Shown: positions 8,680-17,257, counted from the stretch's first letter. The stretch is 64,000 bases of DNA from Chloroflexota bacterium (GCA_021779955.1 JAJXZS010000027.1:1-64000), one strand, 5' to 3'. Numbers and translations are program-made. The notes: generated from the sequence alone by a model not told the origin.

Positions 8680-11304
8680 TCAGCTTCCAAAGGGCGTGAC
8701 CGCTGAAAGGAACATCTCCTCGCCAATCGAGCGGGTGGTCTCAGGGTTTCCACCCTCAAGCACCACAACGAGTGCAAGAGGCGCTCCCTTCCACTCTGGC
8801 GTTGTTCCAGCGATGAACCAATCGACCGTGTGATCTCCATCGATCATGTGCGATATCGTCTCCCAACCGGGAAACGAGGTGGTTGCCAGGTTTTCCGTTG
8901 CAGCAGGCGCATTGAGCATGTCCGCAGTTTTTAAGGCGGATAAGTCCGGCATGGCAATCCAATCTTTGCTTGGATCTTGATAGGCTGTTACCAAAATGGG
9001 GGAAGGCACGTGCCCATTGTTGGACAGGGCTGAGGCAGCAATCAAGAGTTGCAAAGGCGAAATTCGCCAACTGGATGGGGGAGAGACAAGGGTTGAACTG
9101 GTAAACGGCGCACTGAGCGAGGTTGCCTTTGCGGTTTCGATGGGCAGGTTGGGTTGGGCAAAAAAGCCCAATCGCGAGATCATGCTCATCTGGGTTGCCG
9201 GAGCGATTGCCGAGGCGAGCAGGCGTGTGGCAATTGGGCAACCCGAGATGACCAGGTTTGCCAGGTCTGGCGCAGGGCCGGGCGAAACGGCGCAATCCTG
9301 GAGGTCGACGGCGCTCAGATCGGACGGAACAGGGGGAAGGCCGGTCTGCAGAGCTGTGGCATAGAGAAATGCAGTGACTCCCGTGCCAAGCGGATACTGG
9401 CCCTGGCTCACCCTGTTGAGCAGGGGAGCATTCGTGTCGGCCATCCATGTGGACCAATTTGCCTGGAGATCGTTGGCATTAAAAGTGGGTGCGGTTGCCA
9501 CGACGAGAAGCTCGCCCGACTCGGCGTTCATCAGTGCGATGGCGCCCTTGCGCCCCGCGAGCAATGCATCGGCTTTGCTCTGCAGCATCGAGTCGATGCT
9601 CAGGCGGATATTCAGGCCGGGAGGATACTGCCCGTAAAGAGCATGATCCCACCAGACGATCGTGGGTGAATTCCCCTCCACGCCGCGAAGATATCCGTCC
9701 ATGCTGTACTCGATACCCGTCTGACCGTAATCCGGGTTGCTGTAGCCGACCGTCGCGCTCAGCGATGGCACTTCGATGGTGCGGACGTAATCGCCGGGCG
9801 TCCCTGTCGATTCAGCAAGCACTACATTGTTGCGATCGAGGATTTCACCCCGCAATACGTAAGTATCAGAAATTGCCCTGCGGGGATTGTCGCTTCTGGC
9901 CAGCAGGCTCGATGAGCGGATCAACGACCACCAGCCTGTAAAAAGTGCGATCACAAATAGGCCCGTCAGAAACAGGGAGCCAATGAGTGTATATGGTCTC
10001 AATCTTTCGATTGCGGCAGGCTGATCTTCGGCCTGGTTGCTGATCATCAGAAGCAGCAGAAACGAGAAGAACGAAGTTACAAGCGAAGACCCGCCATAAG
10101 ACACGAAAGGCAGGGTGACTCCTGTCAACGGAAACAGGCGGATATTCCCGCCGATGATCAATCCCGCCTGAACGATGAACGTGGTCGAGATGCCAATCGC
10201 CAGGAAGCGCTGATATTGATTGGGGGCGTGCAAAGCAATCTCGATGCCGCGAATGGTGAGTATAGCCATCACGGCCAGAAGAGCCACTGCTCCAAACAGC
10301 CCCGCTTCTTCAGCGATGGCCGAATAAATGAAATCAGACTGCGCCACCGGTACGACACCCGGACTGCCCAGGCCTAGCCCCCGCCCGAAGAGACCGCCAT
10401 TTGCGACAGCCATTAAAGATTGGACGATCTGATACGACCGGCCCGAGGGGTCGAGCCAGGGATTCAGCCAGGCTTCGATGCGCAAGCGGATGACGTCAAA
10501 GGTGAGATACCCGGCAACGAGTGCCGCAACGATCACGAAAAAGCTGATCAGAAGCACCCTGCGCTTGCCCGAAGCGACATAGACGATCAGGCAGTAAAGG
10601 AGAATGAAGATCGATGCAGTGCCCAAATCGCGTTGGGCGATGAGGATGGCGATCGAGGCGCCTGCGACGACCAGCGTTGGAGCGAGAAGCTGCATGAACC
10701 GGAAATGCGCCGGCATGCTGTCTGCCAGGTAGGCAGCGAGATAGATGATCAACGCCAGTTTCAGCAATTCGGATGGCTGCAGATAAACGCCGAACATTTG
10801 CAGCCACAAGCCCGGACCGTCGCCCGTGCCACCCGGATAGGTGCCGAGGAACAAGGTCAGCACCGTCAGCACCAGAACGCTGGTGAGCCAGACGTACTTA
10901 TATCTGCGTAAAATGGGCAGCAGTCTGGGATAGCGGATGCCAACCAGCAAACCGGCGATACAGAGAACGAACCAGATTGTCTGGCGAAAACCAAGGTCTG
11001 GATTCAACCTGAAGATGGTGACCAATCCCCAACCAGATAACAGCCCAACTATGGGCACCAGGTAAGGATCACGATCGGGGAGAAAACGATTGACCCCGCG
11101 ATAGAGGAGTGAAAAGCCCACCAGCCAGATCAGCCAGGCAACCCACTGCTGCCATCTGACGGTTCCCGTCCATTCATGCAGGCGCACTGCAGGCGCAAAG
11201 GTGAGCACGAGACAGTCGAAGAATAAAAAGGCGGCCGCAAGAGTCAACAGACGGCTTTGCAGTTTGATATGGGGCGAATCTGCGGTCGGAAATATCCAGT
11301 TCAC
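8680..11304 (-). CDS. RodA/FtsW (SEDS) glycosyltransferase fused to a degenerate penicillin-binding transpeptidase domain
   Basis: An 874-residue fusion. Residues 1-420 are a full multi-helix SEDS peptidoglycan polymerase; SDFIYSAIAEE near 323 contains the Asp that is essential in RodA/FtsW, and VSYGGSS follows near 400. After another membrane helix comes a PbpA-like class B PBP module: EILDRNNVVLAES, GYSNPDYGQTGIEYSMD and WRISPLQLLIAASALSNNG align with family landmarks. The catalytic motifs are gone: the expected PPGSTFK is PLGTGVT (about 636-642), no SxN is seen near ISGCPIAT, and KTGT before DWFIAG is missing. So polymerase activity is likely and transpeptidase activity is not. It overlaps the MTA phosphorylase gene by an ATGA. 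Last gene of the FHA operon. Confidence 0.88.
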   Translation of the reverse strand: MNWIFPTADSPHIKLQSRLLTLAAAFLFFDCLVLTFAPAVRLHEWTGTVRWQQWVAWLIWLVGFSLLYRGVNRFLPDRDPYLVPIVGLLSGWGLVTIFRLNPDLGFRQTIWFVLCIAGLLVGIRYPRLLPILRRYKYVWLTSVLVLTVLTLFLGTYPGGTGDGPGLWLQMFGVYLQPSELLKLALIIYLAAYLADSMPAHFRFMQLLAPTLVVAGASIAILIAQRDLGTASIFILLYCLIVYVASGKRRVLLISFFVIVAALVAGYLTFDVIRLRIEAWLNPWLDPSGRSYQIVQSLMAVANGGLFGRGLGLGSPGVVPVAQSDFIYSAIAEEAGLFGAVALLAVMAILTIRGIEIALHAPNQYQRFLAIGISTTFIVQAGLIIGGNIRLFPLTGVTLPFVSYGGSSLVTSFFSFLLLLMISNQAEDQPAAIERLRPYTLIGSLFLTGLFVIALFTGWWSLIRSSSLLARSDNPRRAISDTYVLRGEILDRNNVVLAESTGTPGDYVRTIEVPSLSATVGYSNPDYGQTGIEYSMDGYLRGVEGNSPTIVWWDHALYGQYPPGLNIRLSIDSMLQSKADALLAGRKGAIALMNAESGELLVVATAPTFNANDLQANWSTWMADTNAPLLNRVSQGQYPLGTGVTAFLYATALQTGLPPVPSDLSAVDLQDCAVSPGPAPDLANLVISGCPIATRLLASAIAPATQMSMISRLGFFAQPNLPIETAKATSLSAPFTSSTLVSPPSSWRISPLQLLIAASALSNNGHVPSPILVTAYQDPSKDWIAMPDLSALKTADMLNAPAATENLATTSFPGWETISHMIDGDHTVDWFIAGTTPEWKGAPLALVVVLEGGNPETTRSIGEEMFLSAVTPFGS

Positions 11305-12167
11305 TTGAAGTATTTGTCTACCAGGGGTCCCAGTTTTTTGATCGTCTCAGGCGGAATGGCATCTCGATGGGTGATGAAAGCATTTTCGAGAGCATTCCTG
11401 CAATTGCAGGTTGACTCACCCTGCAGATTCTCGACCACAGATTGAATGGTCCTTTGTGCGATTTCCGTGTTCTTGTTCAAAGTCTTGACCACGATATCGA
11501 CGGTGACATCCTCTTCATGCATGTGCCAGACGTCGTAGTCGGTGACGTGCGCCATCACCGCATAGCACATTTCAGCCTCGCGCGCCAGAAATGCCTCGGG
11601 GGCAGTGGTCATGCCGATTAGCGCAATTCCCCAGGAGCGATAGGTGTTGGACTCGATCTTGGTGGAGAAACGCGGGCCTTCGATGGTGATCATTGCGCCG
11701 CCCATATGCGCCTGGGCGTTCATCATCGAAACCGTCTGAAATAATTGCGTGGAAAGATCCGGGCAGAACGGTTCGCCGGGGCTGATGTGGACGACCATGC
11801 CATCGCCGAAGAAAGAACGCGCTCGGCTGCGGGTATTGTCGAATAGCTGGTCTGGGATCACGATCTCTCCCGGAGCGAAATCTTCGCGCAGTGATCCGCA
11901 CGCGCTTACGCTGATGATCCTGGTAACGCCAAGCGTCTTCAGGGCATAAATATTGGCGCGGTAGGGCACTTCAGTTGGTGAAAGGGTATGCCCAATGCCG
12001 TGCCTGGCAAGAAAAGCCACAGGCCGTCCGGAGAGCATGCCCAGCGCGATTGGCGCGCTCGGCTTGCCAAAGGGGGTATCGGGGTAGATTGTTTCGATGG
12101 TTTCGAGGGCAGGATAATTGTATAAGCCTGAACCGCCAATGACTGCGAGGACGGGGGTCTTATCCAT
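11301..12167 (-). CDS. mtnP: S-methyl-5'-thioadenosine phosphorylase family (purine nucleoside phosphorylase)
   Basis: A 288-residue PNP/MTAP-type enzyme that splits 5'-methylthioadenosine (or another purine nucleoside) with phosphate to give base and sugar-1-phosphate. Seen: the N-terminal AVIGGSGLY, phosphate site RHGIGH, base-binding GSLREDFAPGEIVIPDQ, and the C-terminal IEGPRFSTKIES, GMTTAPEAFLAREAEMCYA and TDYD. The start at 12167 has AGGAG at proper spacing; upstream in-frame residues belong to the FHA gene. It lies between the two FHA genes and the SEDS fusion, a place where Actinobacteria carry a phosphatase gene, so its presence in a cell-wall operon is odd. Confidence 0.92.
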   Translation of the reverse strand: MDKTPVLAVIGGSGLYNYPALETIETIYPDTPFGKPSAPIALGMLSGRPVAFLARHGIGHTLSPTEVPYRANIYALKTLGVTRIISVSACGSLREDFAPGEIVIPDQLFDNTRSRARSFFGDGMVVHISPGEPFCPDLSTQLFQTVSMMNAQAHMGGAMITIEGPRFSTKIESNTYRSWGIALIGMTTAPEAFLAREAEMCYAVMAHVTDYDVWHMHEEDVTVDIVVKTLNKNTEIAQRTIQSVVENLQGESTCNCRNALENAFITHRDAIPPETIKKLGPLVDKYFK

Positions 12168-12180
12168 AAGATTTACTCCT

Positions 12181-12615
12181 TTACTGTTCAAAGGGTTGAA
12201 TTTCAACCAGGATGGGAATTTGACCGATGCGAATCTCGTCCCCATTGATGATGATCGTCGGCGTTTCCACTCTCTCATCGTTCAGGAAAGTGCCGTTGGT
12301 GGATTGCATATCTTCCACCCACCACTGAAGATAGCGGTAGCTGAGCTTTGCGTGCCTGGCAGAGACTGTTTCATCTGCCAGAGGAAAATCCGACGTCGAA
12401 TCTCTTCCGATGACTACCTCGGTTGAGGTGAAAGTCTTGCGGGTGTCTTCGGATCCGCTTGCCAGGCTCAGGCTGATGGGTGGTATCTTTCGGGTTGTCA
12501 CCATTTCGCTCTGGAAGCGCAGGTCCCGCCAGAGGGTGTACAAAGCCCAGCCCAGGAATCCGAAAAGGGCAATTGCTGCAAGGATGCGGAGTATGAATAC
12601 GAGGAAGGGTAGCAT
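12181..12615 (-). CDS. Membrane-anchored FHA domain protein (FhaB-like)
   Basis: A 144-residue protein with one N-terminal transmembrane helix (about 5-27) and a cytoplasmic forkhead-associated domain at about 60-140. The phosphothreonine-binding residues are intact: IGRDSTSDFPL, then VSARHA, then STNGTFLNDE. The layout is that of actinobacterial FhaB, which sits beside rodA-pbpA and binds phosphorylated cell-wall proteins. No Ser/Thr kinase gene lies in this window, so the phosphorylated partner must be encoded elsewhere. Follows the FhaA-like gene by 6 bases. Confidence 0.9.
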   Translation of the reverse strand: MLPFLVFILRILAAIALFGFLGWALYTLWRDLRFQSEMVTTRKIPPISLSLASGSEDTRKTFTSTEVVIGRDSTSDFPLADETVSARHAKLSYRYLQWWVEDMQSTNGTFLNDERVETPTIIINGDEIRIGQIPILVEIQPFEQ

Positions 12616-12621
12616 GCGATC

Positions 12622-13407
12622 TTATCCCTGGTCGTTCGAAATCTTCATGTCTGTTGTATGTTGCCTTGGACGCGTGTTGTCGCCCGGCTCGTCGATGGTA
12701 AATATCAATTTGACTCCTGCCAGCGAGATCACATCCCCAGATCTCAGGCGATATTGCGAAATCCTCTCGCCGTTGATAAAGGTTCCCCCGCTCGAACCGG
12801 TGTCGAAGATGATAAAACTTCCATTGACGTAGCGGATCTGTGCATGTCCGCGCGAAACCCGCAGGTCGCTGATGACAAGGTGGTTCGTGCTGCGCCTGCC
12901 AATATTGGTGACTCTTTGTTCGATGGGGAAGACAGTCTCATTTTCCAGGATGAGGGCCGCCCTCACCGGAATCCCGGCAGGCGCACGGGCAAGCAGCGCT
13001 TCGGGGCTGATGGGCACAACGTTCGTGATGCCGATCGGTTCGACGGGGTACACAGCTTCGATGGCGATTTCGGAGTAGTTGAAGGCAGGGTTTGGGACAA
13101 GGTTCAGTGTGGGCGGATTTTCGAACTTCAGCCCAAGTTCCTTGGATGTATCGATCAGCGTATGGGCGATGGCGAATTCCCAGTCCGGTTCATCTTTCCA
13201 TTTCACGCATTCCTGCGGAGACATGGAAATACTGAGCCGGTTGGGCAATATCTGCTGGTTGCCATCGAGGGAATTGATAAACGCCTGGAAGGCTTCGACC
13301 AGACGGTGGACCGATATCGCGTGCTCGTCCATCCATGGAAAGACAGCCGCGCTGCTTTCGATGATTTCTTTGATCTTGCTTTCGAGCAGATCCATTGGGT
13401 TCGACAT
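12622..13407 (-). CDS. FhaA-like protein: DUF3662 domain plus FHA domain
   Basis: A 261-residue soluble protein. The N-terminal 115 residues (DLLESKIKEIIES, a long helical stretch, then a WEFAIAHTLIDTSKELGL segment) match the DUF3662 domain of actinobacterial FhaA; the C-terminal 80 residues are a canonical FHA domain (IGRRSTNHLVI, VSRGHAQI, SSGGTFINGE). In mycobacteria FhaA takes part in regulating peptidoglycan synthesis through the MviN-related complex. First gene of the minus-strand operon fhaA-fhaB-mtnP-SEDS/PBP. The ATG has no Shine-Dalgarno sequence and follows a -10 box by 8 bases. Confidence 0.88.
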   Translation of the reverse strand: MSNPMDLLESKIKEIIESSAAVFPWMDEHAISVHRLVEAFQAFINSLDGNQQILPNRLSISMSPQECVKWKDEPDWEFAIAHTLIDTSKELGLKFENPPTLNLVPNPAFNYSEIAIEAVYPVEPIGITNVVPISPEALLARAPAGIPVRAALILENETVFPIEQRVTNIGRRSTNHLVISDLRVSRGHAQIRYVNGSFIIFDTGSSGGTFINGERISQYRLRSGDVISLAGVKLIFTIDEPGDNTRPRQHTTDMKISNDQG

Positions 13408-13423
13408 ACATAACTATTATAAT
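13395..13423. promoter_or_regulatory. Divergent promoter sharing one symmetrical -10 (FHA operon / archease-rtcB)
   Basis: ATTATAAT at 13416-13423 reads TATAAT on both strands. Rightward, TTGGGT at 13395-13400 lies 17 bases before it and serves archease. Leftward, the same -10 ends 8 bases before the FhaA-like ATG; no good leftward -35 is seen. Confidence 0.6.
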
Positions 13424-13464
13424 CAAAGAGCTTCGATAATAAGGAAATCAGGCTGGGTGATTCG

Positions 13465-13860
13465 ATGGGGTATCGGGAAATTGAGCATCTATCGGACCGC
13501 GCGATCGTTGTGACCGCGCCTTCGCTTGCCGGGCTTTTTGCCGACGCTGCGGCGGGAATGTACGCCGTCATGGACGTGCTCACCGGAAGTGAAACGGCAA
13601 GCCGTGATCTCGAGATCAAGGGCTTCGATTGGGAGACCCTGCTGGTTGGCTTTCTTTCGGAGTGCCTGAATATCGCCGAACTGGACCGGTTGGCTGTTCA
13701 AAGCATGGAGATTTCGTTCGAGCCCGAGCGCTGCAGAGCGCGCTTGCAACTGGCGCGAATCACAAGCATGCACGAAAACATCAAAGCAGTGACCTACTCG
13801 CAGATGAAGATCGTGCAAAAGGATGGAAATTTCGAGACAATAATCGTATTCGACCTTTAG
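13465..13860 (+). CDS. Archease
   Basis: A 131-residue archease, the small protein that speeds guanylylation and turnover of the RNA ligase RtcB. Family features are present: REIEHLSDRAIVV at the N-terminus with the metal-binding Asp, LFADAAAGMYAVM, and the C-terminal FETIIVFDL ending in the conserved Asp. It is followed after 11 bases by rtcB, the standard operon partner, which makes the call secure. A GGGTGA element precedes the ATG. Confidence 0.95.
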   Translation: MGYREIEHLSDRAIVVTAPSLAGLFADAAAGMYAVMDVLTGSETASRDLEIKGFDWETLLVGFLSECLNIAELDRLAVQSMEISFEPERCRARLQLARITSMHENIKAVTYSQMKIVQKDGNFETIIVFDL

Positions 13861-13871
13861 CGGAGGGGAAA

Positions 13872-15320
13872 ATGGTAGAAAACTCGATCGTCAAACAAAT
13901 CTCTGAGTTTACCTGGGAAATTCCCAGGGGCGCGATGCCCCAGATGCAAGTGCCGGTCAGAATCTTCGCCACCGAAGAGATTATCAAGCATGCATTGACA
14001 GACATCTCGTTCCAGCAGGCTATGAATGTCGCCTGCCTGCCCGGGGTGGAAGAGGCGGTGATGGTGATGCCGGATGTCCACCAGGGCTACGGCTTTCCGA
14101 TCGGGGCCGTGGCCGCCATGCGCTTGAACGACGGTGTGATCTCGCCCGGCGGAATCGGTTACGACATCAATTGTGGAGTCAGGCTGCTTTCCTCGCAGAT
14201 TCCGTTCAAGAATGCAAAAGATAAACTCGAAAAGCTGTCTTACCTGCTCGATGCGGCTGCGCCCAGCGGAGTTGGCGCGACGAGTTCGTTCAATCTCAAA
14301 CGGGATGATCTCGAGAAGATTTGCTCACAAGGGGTGGCCTGGGCGCGCGGGGCGGGCTATGCCACCGAAAACGACCTCAGACGCATCGAGGAGCACGGAT
14401 CGCTCGCAGGCGGCTCGTTGAGCGCGGTCAGCAGCAGGGCCATCGAGCGGGGGATGCATCAACTGGGCACGCTCGGGTCGGGCAACCATTTCCTTGAGGT
14501 CGATGTCGTCGATGAAATCTTTTTTCCCGAGGCCGCTGCAGCATACGGCCTTTTCGAGGGATGCCTCGTGGTGCAGATTCACTGCGGCTCGCGCGGGTTC
14601 GGGCATCAGATCTGCACGGATTATGTGCAGGAGTTTCAGAACTCGGTCCGCCGCTACGGCATCGAGGTGATGGACCGCGAACTCGTCTGTGCTCCGCTGG
14701 ATTCGAAAGATGCCAACGAATATTTGCAGGCCATGCGCGCGGCTGCCAATTATGCTTTTGTCAACCGCCAGATCCTGGCGAACGGCGTCAGGCAGGCTTT
14801 CGAGCAATGCTTTTCTGGCAGCGAGCGAGGCTATTTACAACAGGTTTATGATGTGGCGCACAATATCGGCAAAATGGAGACTCACATCGTGCACGGCATC
14901 AAGAAGAAGTTGTGCGTCCACCGCAAGGGTGCAACGCGAGCCTTTGGCCCCGGGCACCCCGATCTGCCTGAGGAGTACAGTTCTGTGGGCCAACCTGTGC
15001 TTATCCCGGGGAGCATGGGCACGGCATCATGGGTGCTTGCGGGTACGCAAAAGAGCATGGAAGTCTCATTCGGATCGGCATGTCACGGCGCCGGGCGGCT
15101 GAAGAGCCGTGCGCAGGCCAAAAGATCGGTCCGCGGAGATCAATTGGTTCACGATCTGGCCAAACAGGGGATCATCGTGCGTGCCGGTTCGCTGAGCGGC
15201 GTGGCCGAAGAGGCGCCAAACGCCTATAAGGATGTCGACGAGGTCATCGAAGCGGTTACCGGCGTTGGAATTGCTCGCAAGGTGGCCAGGCTCAAGCCTG
15301 TGGTTGTGGTGAAGGGCTAG
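13872..15320 (+). CDS. rtcB: RNA-splicing ligase RtcB
   Basis: A 482-residue RNA ligase joining 2',3'-cyclic phosphate (or 3'-phosphate) and 5'-OH ends using GTP and Mn2+. Visible sites: GGIGYDINCG (metal-binding Asp and Cys, about residue 93), HCGSRGFGH, HNIGKMETH (about 329) and HRKGATRAFG (about 349), the last in the region of the His that receives GMP. The start at 13872 has GGAGGGG and gives the normal family length; the open frame upstream only overlaps archease. Roles reported for the family are tRNA or rRNA repair; no intron-bearing tRNA is visible here. Confidence 0.97.
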   Translation: MVENSIVKQISEFTWEIPRGAMPQMQVPVRIFATEEIIKHALTDISFQQAMNVACLPGVEEAVMVMPDVHQGYGFPIGAVAAMRLNDGVISPGGIGYDINCGVRLLSSQIPFKNAKDKLEKLSYLLDAAAPSGVGATSSFNLKRDDLEKICSQGVAWARGAGYATENDLRRIEEHGSLAGGSLSAVSSRAIERGMHQLGTLGSGNHFLEVDVVDEIFFPEAAAAYGLFEGCLVVQIHCGSRGFGHQICTDYVQEFQNSVRRYGIEVMDRELVCAPLDSKDANEYLQAMRAAANYAFVNRQILANGVRQAFEQCFSGSERGYLQQVYDVAHNIGKMETHIVHGIKKKLCVHRKGATRAFGPGHPDLPEEYSSVGQPVLIPGSMGTASWVLAGTQKSMEVSFGSACHGAGRLKSRAQAKRSVRGDQLVHDLAKQGIIVRAGSLSGVAEEAPNAYKDVDEVIEAVTGVGIARKVARLKPVVVVKG

Positions 15321-15328
15321 CGTTTGAC

Positions 15329-15805
15329 TTAAAGGAACTGGGCAATCGGAGCGGTGCGCGCTTTCGTCAGCTTGATCAAATCGCCTGGCGCAATGCGGAT
15401 GTTCAGTCCCCGCTGCCCGCCTGAGATGTGCATTTGCGGCAGCATCAGCACAGAGTCGTCGACAATCACCTGAAAGCCTTTATTGAGCAGGGCAAGCGGC
15501 GAGATTCCACCTGCCTGCAAGCCCGTTTCCGCTTCAGCCTCTGCCTGGGTGGGTACGTGCACTTTCTTTTCCCCGAGAAAGGCAGCCACGGCTTTCAAGT
15601 CCACCTCGCTGTCGGCGGGAACCACGCATAGAATCAATTTTCCGTTCGTCCGTTTGACCACGATGGTCTTGAAGACAATTTCGAGGGGAATATTCAGAAT
15701 CTCGGCGGTTTCGATCGCTCCAAGCTTCTCAGGGGGCAGTTCGAAAGCCGTGTATGCAATCTTTTTTGAGTCGAGCAGCCGCGTGACATTATTCGAGATG
15801 GCCAT
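15329..15805 (-). CDS. ybaK: YbaK/EbsC-type aminoacyl-tRNA deacylase
   Basis: A 158-residue protein of the YbaK/ProX editing family, which hydrolyses mischarged tRNA, typically Cys-tRNA-Pro. The fold landmarks are VFKTIVVK (residue Lys of the active site), LCVVPADSEVDLKAVA, and the C-terminal ISGGQRGLNIRIAPGDL with the conserved G-rich turn. The start overlaps the upstream PHP gene's end by 17 bases, so the two are co-transcribed on the minus strand. Confidence 0.9.
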   Translation of the reverse strand: MAISNNVTRLLDSKKIAYTAFELPPEKLGAIETAEILNIPLEIVFKTIVVKRTNGKLILCVVPADSEVDLKAVAAFLGEKKVHVPTQAEAEAETGLQAGGISPLALLNKGFQVIVDDSVLMLPQMHISGGQRGLNIRIAPGDLIKLTKARTAPIAQFL

Positions 15806-16877
15806 AGCTCTCTTTCTTCTCCGCGTAGATCGGATTCGAGAAAATCCAGCCCCTTTCTTTCCCGTGAAATTCGATGCGGCACTCCACCCGGTAGGAGCCG
15901 GGTTCAGTGCCTGTGGCGACCATCTTGTCCACGCCGCTCCAGGTCATGATGGTTTTACCGTTGCAGATCAGGCGGGTATTGGCCGGTCGGGGGGTATGGA
16001 TACGGAATGTGACTCCATGCTCGATGCCGATGGTCTCACCCATGGACGCTTCGATATCCCCGTTTTCAGCAGTAAATCGAAATCCGCGCGTATCCGCCGG
16101 CAGATCGTATCCCACGAAGGTCGAACCGGCAGCCAACGCCCTGTAGACCAATGCCCGATCGTGCTCGAGCTCTCCTGTCGGTTCTTCTTTGATCAAAATG
16201 TGGTTGTTGATGCTTCTGAAGTGATGCCTGTAAGGGAAAATGGTTTTCTGCAAAAAGAGCCGCCTAAAATGGAGCGCATGCGAATCCGAGCCCCCCACCG
16301 CGACGACTCGATTGCCGGCGCCCAGAAGCTCATCCCATTTGGCCAATGTGTCAGGCCTTGGGCCAAGGGGGTAGTATTCGGGATGGAAGGCGTTGAAGAG
16401 CATTTTCCAGAATGTGGAAGCAGCGTCTTTGAATTCGCTGAAATGGTTCCAGATTTCCAGCCCCGTGAAGCCGCTGACGCTCCAATCCATCCAGGAGATA
16501 TTTGGCTCGTGGAACATCGGCAATTCCGATTCGTTTGGATGCGCCAGGAAAGTCAGGCCGCCGGCCTGATTGGCCCGGTCGATCAATTCCTGCGGAGAAG
16601 ATGCAAATTGAGCAAGCTCGCGGTTTGCACCGATGACGAGGGTGTGATTCTTTTGAGGCTCGCGGTTTTGATCGTGCACTTCTTCGGCAGCCAGGAACAG
16701 CAGGCGTCTGCCGTTCGCCGAGACGTACCGGTCAGCACCCCGGACGAGAACGTTGTGGTCGGTGGTGATCAGGACATCGATCCCTGCATCGAGCGCCTGG
16801 CTGATGACATACTTGTGGGAACCGCTGCCGTCAGAATAAATGGTATGATTGTGAAGGTTGACTACCAGTTCTTTCAT
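15789..16877 (-). CDS. PHP-domain metal-dependent phosphoesterase
   Basis: A 362-residue PHP (polymerase and histidinol phosphatase) domain protein. Metal ligands are visible in LHNHTIYSDGSG near the N-terminus, TTDHN (about 40) and VGGSDSHALHF (about 195). The last 100 residues look like a beta-sandwich (NGDIEASMGETIGIEHGVTFRI), seen in stand-alone PHP phosphoesterases with an added C-terminal module. Start: ATG at 16877 is preferred; an in-frame TTG at 16901 would add 8 residues and neither has a strong Shine-Dalgarno. Substrate unknown; nucleotidase or small phosphoester hydrolysis is likely. Confidence 0.85.
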   Translation of the reverse strand: MKELVVNLHNHTIYSDGSGSHKYVISQALDAGIDVLITTDHNVLVRGADRYVSANGRRLLFLAAEEVHDQNREPQKNHTLVIGANRELAQFASSPQELIDRANQAGGLTFLAHPNESELPMFHEPNISWMDWSVSGFTGLEIWNHFSEFKDAASTFWKMLFNAFHPEYYPLGPRPDTLAKWDELLGAGNRVVAVGGSDSHALHFRRLFLQKTIFPYRHHFRSINNHILIKEEPTGELEHDRALVYRALAAGSTFVGYDLPADTRGFRFTAENGDIEASMGETIGIEHGVTFRIHTPRPANTRLICNGKTIMTWSGVDKMVATGTEPGSYRVECRIEFHGKERGWIFSNPIYAEKKESYGHLE

Positions 16878-16880
16878 AGG

Positions 16881-16910
16881 TTGACTTTTTGCCGAAATCA
16901 AAGGTATAAT
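16881..16910 (+). promoter_or_regulatory. Promoter of secG
   Basis: TTGACT at 16881-16886 and TATAAT at 16905-16910, spacing 18, lie 31 bases before the secG start. Confidence 0.7.
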
Positions 16911-16941
16911 TTCGTCTGCTATCTACTCCAGGAGGAATACC

Positions 16942-17163
16942 TTGAAATCTTATATTGACATCGCATTGATTATAGCTTCAATCGCACTCATCGTCAGCGT
17001 GATCCTTCAAAATAAGGGCGTTGGCCTGGGTGGATTGACGAATACCGATTCCGGCGGTGTCTTTACAGCTCGGCGTGGTATCGAAAAGACCCTCTTCTGG
17101 GTGACCATTGTTCTTTCGGTTCTGTTCTTCATGCTTACTGTAGCTTCGATTTTAGTCAAGTAA
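16942..17163 (+). CDS. secG: Protein-export membrane protein SecG
   Basis: A 73-residue SecG, the small subunit of the SecYEG translocon. Two transmembrane helices (about 4-24 and 50-70) flank the conserved cytoplasmic loop with QNKGVGLGGL and FTARRGIEK. It begins with TTG; the choice is set by a perfect AGGAGG six bases upstream, and no other start gives the first helix. Confidence 0.95.
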   Translation: MKSYIDIALIIASIALIVSVILQNKGVGLGGLTNTDSGGVFTARRGIEKTLFWVTIVLSVLFFMLTVASILVK

Positions 17164-17211
17164 TCAAGGTTTTCCCTGGATCGTTTACTCCACACATCCC
17201 AGGATTTCGAG

Positions 17212-17244
17212 GGCGACTCTCCTTGAACAAGGGAAGTCGCCTTT
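17212..17244 (+). terminator. Probable terminator after secG
   Basis: GGCGACT pairs with AGTCGCC and CCTTG with CAAGG inside, forming a long hairpin with a small internal bulge. The T tail is short (CTTTC), so it may act as an attenuator before the next gene. Confidence 0.5.
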
Positions 17245-17257
17245 CACTATAAATCAT

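Noticed and set aside
15483-16958. A 491-codon plus-strand frame
   Set aside because: Antisense to ybaK and the PHP gene, with residue composition typical of shadow frames in GC-rich DNA.
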